Shown: positions 1 to 7,050 of the stretch, in pieces | Layout of the letters: every line of letters begins with the position of its first letter | Position numbering within the stretch: position 1 is the first letter of the stretch | NCBI GenBank assembly: GCA_002422205.1 | Contig: DITS01000036.1 | Location: 1 to 13,267 of the forward strand | Source of the DNA: Alphaproteobacteria bacterium UBA6178 | GTDB taxonomy: Bacteria; Pseudomonadota; Alphaproteobacteria; Rickettsiales; UBA3002 | Length of the DNA stretch: 13,267 nt | Reading direction: 5' to 3' | The notes under the pieces: generated by a model | What the model saw: only the letters and a program-made list of their open reading frames with translations | Told to the model about the DNA's origin: nothing | The model's database searches: none | Made by a program: the position numbers and the translations under genes

Positions 1-121
1 TGACGCCCAGCAGCACCTGATCGCGCTTGCCCTGCAGCAGGCCTTCGCTTAAGGCGGCGATGGCGGTGGGCTGGTCGCCTCGGGGGGAGTAGCTGGATTC
101 GATGCGGAAGGGTTGGGACAT
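1..121 (-). CDS. uvrB: UvrABC excinuclease subunit B, N-terminal fragment
   Basis: UvrB is the helicase-like damage-verification subunit of UvrABC nucleotide excision repair. It is loaded onto DNA by UvrA and then recruits UvrC. Only the first 40 codons are here; the gene runs off the left edge. The peptide reads MSQPFRIESSYSPRG and continues with DQPTAIAAL and a QVLLGV end. This matches the UvrB N-terminus, in which a GDQP motif precedes the Walker A sequence LLGVTGSGKT; the window ends just before that P-loop. The start is the ATG at 119-121, with no clear Shine-Dalgarno sequence upstream. It lies downstream of the pilus operon on the same strand but is separated by about 184 bases and is functionally unrelated, so it probably has its own promoter. 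The identity rests on this short but characteristic stretch. Confidence 0.9.
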   Translation of the reverse strand, partial: MSQPFRIESSYSPRGDQPTAIAALSEGLLQGKRDQVLLGV

Positions 122-127
122 TCGTTG

Positions 128-156
128 TATATAGGGAGGTGAGAGTTCAGAGTCCA
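128..156 (-). promoter_or_regulatory. Candidate uvrB promoter
   Basis: On the minus strand a TATATA hexamer (128-133) lies 17 bases downstream of TGGACT (151-156), which matches the -35 consensus at four of six positions. A transcript starting 6 or 7 bases below the -10 would begin at or next to the uvrB ATG (121), giving a leaderless or nearly leaderless mRNA. That would fit the absence of a Shine-Dalgarno sequence. The prediction comes from hexamer matching alone, and the -35 box sits inside a small direct repeat, so it may be chance. Confidence 0.3.
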
Positions 157-164
157 GAGTTCAG
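142..164. repeat. Short direct repeat, 14-base period
   Basis: The nonamer AGAGTTCAG occurs at 142-150 and again at 156-164, separated by AGTCC. It lies in the gap between the tadC stop and the uvrB start. No function can be assigned. It may be a remnant of an intergenic repeat or simple-sequence drift. Confidence 0.5.
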
Positions 165-177
165 GAAGAAAGATAAG

Positions 178-197
178 ATTCCTGCGTTCGCAGGAAT
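178..197 (-). terminator. Palindrome, possible terminator of the pilus operon or REP-like repeat
   Basis: A 20-base palindrome with 9-base perfect arms (ATTCCTGCG and CGCAGGAAT) and a two-base centre. Read on the minus strand it lies about 110 bases beyond the tadC stop and is followed by a pyrimidine-rich tail (CTTATCTTTCTTCC), so it could act as an intrinsic terminator for the cpa/tad transcript. The tail is not a clean U-run. The sequence with its flanking GACG also resembles the short dispersed palindromes of the form TTCCTGCG-CGCAGGAATGACG seen in many proteobacterial intergenic regions. Both roles may apply. Confidence 0.5.
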
Positions 198-218
198 GAC
201 GAGATTAGTAAAGAACGA

Positions 219-280
219 GGACAGACGTCCGAGCCTTTAGTGCGCGAAGCGCTTAGGTTCATTGCGGAGGCCAGTAGGCC
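219..280. repeat. Cluster of three short hairpins
   Basis: Three small inverted repeats follow one another: GGAC-AGAC-GTCC at 219-230, GCGC-GAA-GCGC at 242-252 and GGCC-AGTA-GGCC at 269-280. Each stem is only 4 base pairs. Together with the 178-197 palindrome they make most of the gap between tadC and uvrB capable of folding. No open reading frame of note is present. This could be a composite REP-type element, a processed 3' end or coincidence in GC-rich DNA. Confidence 0.35.
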
Positions 281-305
281 GGAGCGGGAACAAACACAAA
301 CAAAG

Positions 306-1268
306 CTAATTGCCGCCCATAATGCCGCCCTGATTGGTCACCTGAATATAGGCAGGGCCAAGCAGTACAAACAAGAAGGCGGGCATCAGCAGCACAATTA
401 ACGGGATGGTAATGAGTGCAGGCAGACGGTTGGCTTTGTTTTCTGCCATCAGCAGGCGGGTCTGGCGGTAGTCATCCGACAGGACGCGTAGCGTATCGGT
501 CAGGTTGGTGCCGAATTTCTCGGTTTGAATGAGGGCGGCGGCGAGGGAGCGGAACGGAATCAGATTGGTGCGCTCACCCAGATTCATCAAGGCCTGGCTA
601 CGATCATTGAGCAGGGCCAGCTCGAGGCGGCTGCGGTTAAATTCTTTGGTGATTTCAGGATGTGCGCTGCCCAGCTCTTTGCAGACGCGGTTGAAGGCGG
701 CGTCCATCGCTAAGCCGGATTCGACGCAGACCAGCAGCAGATCGAGCGCATCGGGGAAAGAGCGCAGCAACACTTTCTGGCGTTTCTGGGTTTTGTTGCT
801 GAGATATAAATGCGGGCCAAACAAGCCCCCGATTAAAATCAGCAGTCCGATAATCAGGTTCAGGGCTTTGGCCATGCCTTCGCCGCCTGCCATAAAGAAA
901 GGGATGCTGAACAGGACAAAGAATATGGACAGAATGCGTTGGAAAAACAGGTAGTAGATGGGCCCGTTTACCGAATCGATGCCGGCATGGGAAAATTTCT
1001 TTTCGAGTTTGGGGATGGCTTCTGTGGTGTTGACACCGATCATAGAGAGGAGGCCCTCCATGGTTTTTGCGAGGTCGGACTTTTCACGTTCCATCGAGAG
1101 CAGGGCTTCGCTGCCCTGGCTCATTTCGTAGGCGTCACCCAGAATGCGGCCTTTGAGCTCTTCGGATTGCTTCTTTTTGCGCATCACCGCGTCGAGGGCG
1201 AGATAGCCGACGAAAAAGACCAGTCCGACGACGATGGCTAGGATGATGGTTGTGGTGTCATTGCCCAT
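306..1268 (-). CDS. tadC: Tad pilus inner-membrane platform protein TadC (T2SS F family)
   Basis: TadC pairs with TadB as the inner-membrane platform on which the CpaF/TadA ATPase works to assemble Flp pili. From the chosen ATG the protein has 320 residues, normal for the family. A membrane segment lies near residues 7-24, a pair at about 110-153, and a strongly hydrophobic C-terminal segment at about 282-305. The T2SS F signature FPDALDLLLVCVESGLAMDA begins near residue 171, in the cytoplasmic part. The frame stays open to a TTG at 1286, which would overlap tadB by 17 bases. I chose the ATG at 1266-1268 because it begins one base after the tadB TGA, a typical coupled arrangement, and leaves a cleaner N-terminus. 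It is the last gene of the operon. No Shine-Dalgarno is evident, so translation probably depends on coupling to tadB. Confidence 0.93.
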   Translation of the reverse strand: MGNDTTTIILAIVVGLVFFVGYLALDAVMRKKKQSEELKGRILGDAYEMSQGSEALLSMEREKSDLAKTMEGLLSMIGVNTTEAIPKLEKKFSHAGIDSVNGPIYYLFFQRILSIFFVLFSIPFFMAGGEGMAKALNLIIGLLILIGGLFGPHLYLSNKTQKRQKVLLRSFPDALDLLLVCVESGLAMDAAFNRVCKELGSAHPEITKEFNRSRLELALLNDRSQALMNLGERTNLIPFRSLAAALIQTEKFGTNLTDTLRVLSDDYRQTRLLMAENKANRLPALITIPLIVLLMPAFLFVLLGPAYIQVTNQGGIMGGN

Positions 1269-1269
1269 A

Positions 1270-2241
1270 TCAGATATCAATATCAATCATGTTGTTAACG
1301 ATAATCATACACAGTGCCACCATGCCCAATGCGCCACCTAAGATAAATTTGCCTTTGGGGTCTTCCCATAAGGGCGCGAGATAATCACGCTGAATGATGT
1401 AGAGGACGAAAAAGATGAGGAAAGGCAAGGCACCCAGAATCAGGGCAGTGGCACGGCCTTCGGAGGTCATGGCTTTGATTTTCAGGCGCAGTTGCTTGCG
1501 TTTGCGGATAATGCCGGACAGGTTGGAGACGACTTCGGCCAGATTACCACCGGTTTCTTGCTGGACGTTGAGGACGACCACGAAAAAGTTGATGTCTTGC
1601 TCGTTGATGCGATGGGCAAGGCGCGTGAGTGCTTCGCTCATCGAGCGGCCTGCGGCGATTTCATTCACCACTTGCTGAAATTCAGTGCTGACGGGGGGTT
1701 CCATATTCTCGGCCACCATTTTGAGGGCGGCGGTGATAGGAAAACCAGAGCGCACGCTGCGCACGATCATATCGAGCACATCGGGGAAGAGCGATATGAA
1801 CTGCTCGTTACGTTTGCGCACTTTGCGGCGGAAAAGCTTTTTCGGTACGAAATAAGCAGCCAAGGGACCGAAAAGCAGGCTCATGGGACCGAAACCCAGC
1901 TTGAAGAACAGGCCGGTTAGTAAAAACAGGGCTGCGATCATCGAGACCGCGATGACGGCGAGATGCTTCTGATAGCCTGCCTGCACGGCGAGGATATAGA
2001 CTTTGTTCATGCCCGGGAGGCTGTAGAACATTTTGACATGCGGCGCTTCTTCGGTGAATTCATCGCGTAGAATACCGCCGCCACCCCCTGTTTCCTGAAT
2101 GGTTTTTGAGGTTTCGTATAATTCGTTGAGGGCGGATTTAGTACGTCGCGAGCCATCTTCGGGGATGGCCTTAGGAAATAGGAACACAAAGGCGACATAG
2201 CCGATGATGCCTACTCCAATGGCGAATAATAAAATTTCCAT
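1270..2241 (-). CDS. tadB: Tad pilus inner-membrane platform protein TadB (T2SS F family)
   Basis: This is the second inner-membrane platform subunit of the Tad pilus, a distant relative of PilC/GspF. It has 323 residues. Hydrophobic segments are visible at about 2-22, 95-113, 117-134, 264-282 and 299-317. The T2SS F core starts at about residue 151 with LFPDVLDMIVRSVRSGFPIT, followed by the conserved QQETGGNLAEVV near 227-238. These features separate it from TadC, which has a shorter C-terminus and lies downstream. A run of five glycines (52-56) falls in the cytoplasmic linker after the first membrane segment. The ATG at 2241 follows cpaF by 23 bases, with AAAAGG as a weak ribosome-binding sequence. 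Confidence 0.95.
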   Translation of the reverse strand: MEILLFAIGVGIIGYVAFVFLFPKAIPEDGSRRTKSALNELYETSKTIQETGGGGGILRDEFTEEAPHVKMFYSLPGMNKVYILAVQAGYQKHLAVIAVSMIAALFLLTGLFFKLGFGPMSLLFGPLAAYFVPKKLFRRKVRKRNEQFISLFPDVLDMIVRSVRSGFPITAALKMVAENMEPPVSTEFQQVVNEIAAGRSMSEALTRLAHRINEQDINFFVVVLNVQQETGGNLAEVVSNLSGIIRKRKQLRLKIKAMTSEGRATALILGALPFLIFFVLYIIQRDYLAPLWEDPKGKFILGGALGMVALCMIIVNNMIDIDI

Positions 2242-2264
2242 ATCAGCGCAACCTTTTCATCAGG

Positions 2265-3749
2265 TTATACTCCAACGGTGAAACATTCAAGCACCTCTTT
2301 CTCCAGCCCGAAATATTGCGCTTTGGCCAGCATACGGGGGCGGATGCCGTGATTGGTGAACTCACCATCTAAAAATCCGTCTGGCTTCATACCCTTAGCT
2401 TTATAACTAAAGAGGGTCTGGGTGGTAATCATGTCACCTTCCATCCCGACAATTTCTTCGATGGCGACAATGCGACGGCGACCATCACGCATACGGTCGA
2501 CCTGCACGATGATTTGCACGGCGCTGGTAATTTGTTGTTTCAAGGAGCGGGATTCCACTTTTACGGAGGACATGCCGACCAGATTTTCGAGGCGGGCGAG
2601 GCAATCACGCGGGTTATTGGCGTGGATGGTGGCCATCGAGCCATCATGGCCGGTATTCATGGCGGCGAGTACGTCGATGACCTCATCGCCGCGAATCTCA
2701 CCCAGAATAATGCGGTCGGGGCGCATCCGCAGGGCGTTTTTTACCAGCTGGCGTTGGGTAATCTCGCCGCGGCCTTCCATGGAGGAGGGGCGGGTTTCGA
2801 GCCGCAGCACATGGGGCTGCTGCAATTGCAGCTCCGCCGCATCTTCGATAGTAATAATGCGCTCATCATGTCCGATAGCGCCTGATAAGGCGTTGAGCAG
2901 CGTGGTTTTACCGGAACCGGTACCGCCGGACACCAGCATGTTCAGCCCTACCTTGCCGCAGATTTCTAGAAATTTGGCCATGGGCGCTGTCAGCGACTCA
3001 TATTGCACATAGGTGGAAAGCGGCATTTTATTTTGTTTGAATTTACGAATCGATACCAGCGAGCCATCGAGGGCCAGAGGCGGAATAATAGCGTTAAAAC
3101 GTGAACCATCGGGCATGCGCGCATCGACCATGGGGGAGGCCTCGTCGACGCGACGGCCTACACGCGAAACGATGCGCTGAATGATGGTCAGCAGATGGCG
3201 TTCATCGAGGAAAGATACATCGGTCAGCAGTATTTTTCCTTGTTTTTCAATATAGACTTGTTTGTGGCCGTTGATCATGATATCGGCGATTTCGGGATCA
3301 TTCAACAAAGGCTCGATCGGGCCGAAGCCGAACAGCTCGTCGAGGGCCTGCGTTTTCAGCGCGGCGATCTGCCCCGCATTGAGGGGCATCTGAATTTCGC
3401 TGAAGATTTTATCGCAGACTTCGAGCACTTTTTTGCGTTGCAGCTCTTCGCGCAATTGATTGAGCGTGATAAAATCAATCTGTTGAATCAGGCGATTGAG
3501 CAATTCGGATTTGGTTTTTTTGAATTCGGGGGTTTCGAGACGTAAATCCAGATAGCTGGCGGTGGCTTCGCCACTGGATTTGCGCACGGCTTCGCCGATG
3601 GTGCGGGAATCGACCAATTCGCGCTTTTCGTGGGATTCTACCGTTGATATATCTGCTGTTTTGACTACGGCAGGCAGGGCGGTATGCTCCTGCTCTTCAG
3701 GTTGCTTATTGTCCTTGTCGCTCGGCTGATGCGGTTTATTTCCGAACAT
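2265..3749 (-). CDS. cpaF: Tad pilus assembly ATPase CpaF/TadA
   Basis: This is the hexameric secretion ATPase that powers Flp pilus assembly (and retraction in some species) from the cytoplasmic face of the inner membrane. It has 494 residues. The first 75 or so are polar and probably disordered, followed by the N-terminal domain (about 85-240). The catalytic domain carries Walker A GGTGSGKT at 275-282, an Asp box TIEDAAEL at 300-307, Walker B RIILGEIRGDE at 346-356 and the His box GHDGSMATIHANNP at 367-380. All expected catalytic residues are present, so the motor looks functional. The ATG at 3749 lies three bases after the cpaE TAG, with no strong Shine-Dalgarno, which suggests coupling. 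It differs from PilB/PilT ATPases in its CpaF-type N-terminus and is embedded in a complete cpa order. Confidence 0.97.
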   Translation of the reverse strand: MFGNKPHQPSDKDNKQPEEQEHTALPAVVKTADISTVESHEKRELVDSRTIGEAVRKSSGEATASYLDLRLETPEFKKTKSELLNRLIQQIDFITLNQLREELQRKKVLEVCDKIFSEIQMPLNAGQIAALKTQALDELFGFGPIEPLLNDPEIADIMINGHKQVYIEKQGKILLTDVSFLDERHLLTIIQRIVSRVGRRVDEASPMVDARMPDGSRFNAIIPPLALDGSLVSIRKFKQNKMPLSTYVQYESLTAPMAKFLEICGKVGLNMLVSGGTGSGKTTLLNALSGAIGHDERIITIEDAAELQLQQPHVLRLETRPSSMEGRGEITQRQLVKNALRMRPDRIILGEIRGDEVIDVLAAMNTGHDGSMATIHANNPRDCLARLENLVGMSSVKVESRSLKQQITSAVQIIVQVDRMRDGRRRIVAIEEIVGMEGDMITTQTLFSYKAKGMKPDGFLDGEFTNHGIRPRMLAKAQYFGLEKEVLECFTVGV

Positions 3750-3752
3750 GCG

Positions 3753-4949
3753 CTAGCCCATTTTATTGGTTGAGTGGGGTGAAAATGCCAGTTTACCAGT
3801 CATGGGGGTGTTGGTGGGTTCTTTGAGGCTGCGCAGGGATTCGGCCAGATTGATATATTCCGCAGCGAGGCGCGATTTGCCGACTTCGATGACCGTTTTG
3901 CCAAGATTTTCAGCTGTGACGACGGTTTTGATGTCGTTGGGGAGGAAATAAGAGATTGGAATATTACAGACGCGTTCGAAATCTTTGATGGCAACGCCTT
4001 CTTTGTATTTGGCACCGCTGCGATTGATAGCAACGCGGATATGCTGCGGATTGACGCCCATATCGCGCCACACATTGAGCATGCGCGAGGAGTGGGTGAC
4101 CGATTTCAGCCAGAGCTGGGCGACGAGTATGATAGCATCGGAATAGCTGAAGGCCGAGGCAATCCAAGGGGACCAAATATGAGGCAAATCAAGAATGATG
4201 AATTTGTATTTTTCCTGCAGCGCATTGAGCAAATCGCGGATGACTTCGGGCTGAATGTTGGGCTGGAAGCGCAATTCATTCGGCGCGGCGATGATATCGA
4301 GATTACTGTTATAGCCGACGACCATGCGTTGCAGTAGCGTGGAATCGATGCCGCGATCGGGGTGTTCGAGCAATTCCTTGATACCGAAAGGGCTGCTGAG
4401 ATCGAGGTTTTTCGCAGTCATGCCAAACTGATAATCCATATCGATGATAATGGTTTTGGCGTTGAATTCTTTGGCCAGCGCATAGCCGACATTGAGGGCG
4501 ACGCTGCTGGAACCATCGCCAGCGGCGGCGCTCATGAAAGAGATGACGGTGCTGTTATTGGTGGTGGAGCCGGTGCCGTATTTGAGCAAGGACTTGCTCA
4601 TTAACTCGATATCGACGGGGGTGGTGAAATAATCGGTGACGCCACGTTCAATTAAGGCGCGGTAGAACTGGATATCGTTGGTTTCACCGGCAACCACCAG
4701 TTGGGTGCCGGGCTCGCATACACGGGCCAAATCATCCAACTCGGCCATGACTTCGAGTTTGCGGCTGCCAATGAATAAGGCGATGTATTTGACGCTGAGT
4801 TGATTGCTTTCGATGTAATGGGCTGCATCATGCCCCGTGCCTATTACCACATTGGCGCCCGGATAACCGAGTAACGCTGCCAGTTGGTTCGCATAAGGGC
4901 GCTGCGAGTCACTATTTAATATGACGAGTACGGGACTTTTCTGCTCCAT
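3753..4949 (-). CDS. cpaE: CpaE/TadZ, MinD-like pilus localisation ATPase with degenerate P-loop
   Basis: CpaE/TadZ proteins place the Tad machine at the pole and have a receiver-like N-terminal domain fused to a ParA/MinD-type domain. Here residues 1-125 form the receiver-like part, ending in GVTDYFTTPVDIEL (103-116); I cannot identify a clear phosphoacceptor aspartate. The MinD-like domain starts near residue 133. Its P-loop position reads SAAAGDGSSSVALN (140-153), which lacks both the signature lysine and the P-loop lysine of KGGxGKST, although the glycine pattern and serines remain. The DxD element is present as DMDYQFG (170-176) and the Walker B strand as FIILDLP (250-256). The length, 398 residues, is normal. 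The gene sits between cpaD and cpaF, as in Caulobacter-type loci. Family identity is secure; ATP hydrolysis is doubtful. Confidence 0.93.
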   Translation of the reverse strand: MEQKSPVLVILNSDSQRPYANQLAALLGYPGANVVIGTGHDAAHYIESNQLSVKYIALFIGSRKLEVMAELDDLARVCEPGTQLVVAGETNDIQFYRALIERGVTDYFTTPVDIELMSKSLLKYGTGSTTNNSTVISFMSAAAGDGSSSVALNVGYALAKEFNAKTIIIDMDYQFGMTAKNLDLSSPFGIKELLEHPDRGIDSTLLQRMVVGYNSNLDIIAAPNELRFQPNIQPEVIRDLLNALQEKYKFIILDLPHIWSPWIASAFSYSDAIILVAQLWLKSVTHSSRMLNVWRDMGVNPQHIRVAINRSGAKYKEGVAIKDFERVCNIPISYFLPNDIKTVVTAENLGKTVIEVGKSRLAAEYINLAESLRSLKEPTNTPMTGKLAFSPHSTNKMG

Positions 4950-4973
4950 TATATTGACAAGCCTGCAATGTGA

Positions 4974-5555
4974 TTAATCAACGGTAACAGACTCAAGCGC
5001 TGAATCCTCAATGCCTCGTCTTTCACGCGTTGGATTCAGATATTCCTGATAATCACGTACTGCGCGGTTCGCATCGGGCTTATCCAACAGGTTGGGGCGT
5101 ACAAACTGATGTTTGTCGGATACCATTTGCACCATATTGGCAGCGATAGAGCAGCCAAAAGTCGGGTGGTTGAGATGATACGGATTGATGTGATTATCAA
5201 TGAAACGGTTTTCGCAATCGCGGGCCAGTACGCGCTCATAGACGAGGCTTACCGTGTTATCGGCAGCGGCGACATACATGGTTTCGACGCCATAGAGATC
5301 GAGCACTTCCTGCGCAGCGGCACAGCGAGGGTCGGCATCCATGCAATAAAGCTCGGCGCGTGAGGGCTGATCACGATTGAGCCAGTCGGATAACTCGTTG
5401 ACGGCACCATCGGTTGCGACGGAGAGGTTCACGACTTCGGATGAGACATCGAGCAGCGATTCGGGGGTGCCACGGTCAAAATATGCTTCCGGCGGGATTT
5501 GTGAACAGGAAAAGCACAAAAGGGAAAGGGCGAGCGTTGTAATTTGTTTTTTCAT
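4974..5555 (-). CDS. cpaD: CpaD-like pilus assembly (lipo)protein
   Basis: CpaD is a probable outer-membrane lipoprotein accompanying the CpaC secretin; the family is found mainly in alphaproteobacterial Tad loci. The 193-residue product is somewhat short for the family. It begins with MKKQITTLALSLLCFSCSQ, a basic n-region and hydrophobic core ending in cysteines 14 and 17. Cys17 is the likely lipidation site, but the preceding residues (C-F-S) are not a textbook lipobox. The family hallmark is NHPTFGCSIAANMVQMV (129-145), followed by RPNLLDKPDANRAVRDYQEY (153-172). Two further cysteine pairs (71/78 and 114/135) could form disulfides in the periplasm. The ATG at 5555 is two bases after the cpaC stop, and GGTGGA inside the end of cpaC makes a good ribosome-binding site. 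Confidence 0.9.
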   Translation of the reverse strand: MKKQITTLALSLLCFSCSQIPPEAYFDRGTPESLLDVSSEVVNLSVATDGAVNELSDWLNRDQPSRAELYCMDADPRCAAAQEVLDLYGVETMYVAAADNTVSLVYERVLARDCENRFIDNHINPYHLNHPTFGCSIAANMVQMVSDKHQFVRPNLLDKPDANRAVRDYQEYLNPTRERRGIEDSALESVTVD

Positions 5556-5557
5556 GA

Positions 5558-7021
5558 TTAATCCACCATAAATCCAATGGGCCCTTCAAGGCTCGGGGTT
5601 TGCGAAATGCGTTGTGCATCACCATTTAACGTGCCCAATGCACCGTAGAAGACGCTTTCCATAAAGGATGCCGGGCGGAAATCATCACTTGGTAAACGAA
5701 TATCGGATGATTTCAACGGGTCTACAATATAGGGAGTCACGGCGAGAATCAGCTCGGTTTCCTGACGCTGGTAGGAGGTGCTGCGGAACAGGCTGCTGAG
5801 GATCGGTACTTCGCCGATGCCGGGCAATTGTTCGATGGTGGATTGCATGGAATCCTGAATAAGACCCGCGATCATGAAGCTTTCACCAGGGGCCAATTCG
5901 ACTGTGGTGCTGGCGCGGCGCACATTGAAAGCAGGCACGCTGACACCGGTGGCGATTTGTACCGAGCCAGCATTCGAGACTTCGGAGACTTCGGGCATGA
6001 CCTGAATACGGATACGATTTTCAGAGAGAACGAAGGGAGTGAAGCGTACCGATACACCGAACGGTTTATAGTCGACCGCAATGCCATTATCGCCCTGCGA
6101 GACCGGGATGGGGAACTCACCACCCGCCAAGAATTCAGCTTCTTCGCCGCTGAGTGAAACCAGATTCGGCTCGGCGAGGGTTTTGAACAGGCCGTCTTGC
6201 TCCAGTGCTTCGATGGCTGCACCGATACCGGTGGTGCCACTGCTATTGCGCCATGCGCCGATGCCTACACCACGGGAGTCGGGGCTGAAATTCACGTCGC
6301 CTTGTGCTTCATTACCACTGAACAATGGACCTAGGAAGCTGCGTCCGCCGGTTAAGAAGCCGCCAGTGGCAATTTCGAAGGGCAGGTTGCCGCTGGATTT
6401 AACGACATCGAGGCTGACGCCTAGATTTTTCAGTGCGCTGCGTTGGATTTCACCGACGCGGATACGCAGCATCACCTGCTGACCCGCTGTCATGCTCATC
6501 AGATTGATGATACCGGGATAAGGACCATCGCGCTCGCTGCCTTCCTGCAGCTGAATATCATTGGGTGCGCGGCTGGGCACAATATATTGTGAGGCGATCT
6601 GCATGGCGGTATTGGCCGCCGACATGCTGCTGATTTCGCCGGTGAGGGCGATTTTGGTGTTGATCATTTCGACGCCGACGCGCTCATAGGGTAAAAACTC
6701 ATGCAGCGCTTTGCGGATCGAGGGCAGATCGTAGGTGACCATGACATTGATATCGCGAATGAGGTTGTTTTTCTCGTCGAAGAGACGCACGGAGGTTTCA
6801 CCCAACTGCTTGCCAATGATGGAAAGCTTGTCATTCCCATGCACATAGATATCTGCAATTTCGGGGTTGGCCACGATCACCTCTGCCATGGTGACAGGGG
6901 AGGTGACGATTTCGGAACGATTCACCGGCACGTAGAACTTGCCGCCTGCCGCAAATGCGGGGACAGCGGTGCCTATGATGAGAGTGAAGAGGAGAAGAAA
7001 AGAGCCAAAGCGGTATGTCAT
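5558..7021 (-). CDS. cpaC: Tad pilus outer-membrane secretin CpaC (RcpA)
   Basis: CpaC forms the gated outer-membrane channel through which the Flp pilus leaves the cell. It has 487 residues. A signal peptide (1-24, cleavage after AFA) precedes the pilus-secretin N-terminal domain (about 28-95), a BON-like domain (about 98-148) and the C-terminal secretin domain (about 270-435). Secretin landmarks include LFKTLAEPNLVSLSGEEAEF (278-297), the AGGEFPIPV loop (299-307) and LPGIGEVPILSSLFRS (399-414). A glycine-rich segment (about 219-265) lies between the BON-like part and the secretin core. A tail of about 50 residues follows the secretin core. The start at 7021 lies 29 bases after cpaB, with only a weak GG-containing ribosome-binding sequence. 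Confidence 0.96.
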   Translation of the reverse strand: MTYRFGSFLLLFTLIIGTAVPAFAAGGKFYVPVNRSEIVTSPVTMAEVIVANPEIADIYVHGNDKLSIIGKQLGETSVRLFDEKNNLIRDINVMVTYDLPSIRKALHEFLPYERVGVEMINTKIALTGEISSMSAANTAMQIASQYIVPSRAPNDIQLQEGSERDGPYPGIINLMSMTAGQQVMLRIRVGEIQRSALKNLGVSLDVVKSSGNLPFEIATGGFLTGGRSFLGPLFSGNEAQGDVNFSPDSRGVGIGAWRNSSGTTGIGAAIEALEQDGLFKTLAEPNLVSLSGEEAEFLAGGEFPIPVSQGDNGIAVDYKPFGVSVRFTPFVLSENRIRIQVMPEVSEVSNAGSVQIATGVSVPAFNVRRASTTVELAPGESFMIAGLIQDSMQSTIEQLPGIGEVPILSSLFRSTSYQRQETELILAVTPYIVDPLKSSDIRLPSDDFRPASFMESVFYGALGTLNGDAQRISQTPSLEGPIGFMVD

Positions 7022-7050
7022 TGTGTGCCTATATCGTTTGATTTCACCGT

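Noticed and set aside
142..164. CRISPR or other array
   Set aside because: There are only two short copies with a 5-base spacer, and no repeat array is present anywhere in the window.
1492..1920. Open frame of 142 codons on the plus strand
   Set aside because: It lies entirely inside tadB on the opposite strand, has no recognisable domain, and is a shadow of its coding pattern.
2422..3012. Open frame of 196 codons on the plus strand
   Set aside because: It is antisense to the catalytic part of cpaF, with a serine- and arginine-rich low-information translation typical of a shadow frame.
4449..4546. Degenerate P-loop as evidence of a pseudogene
   Set aside because: The frame is intact at full length, other motifs are kept, and atypical P-loops occur in the TadZ/CpaE family.
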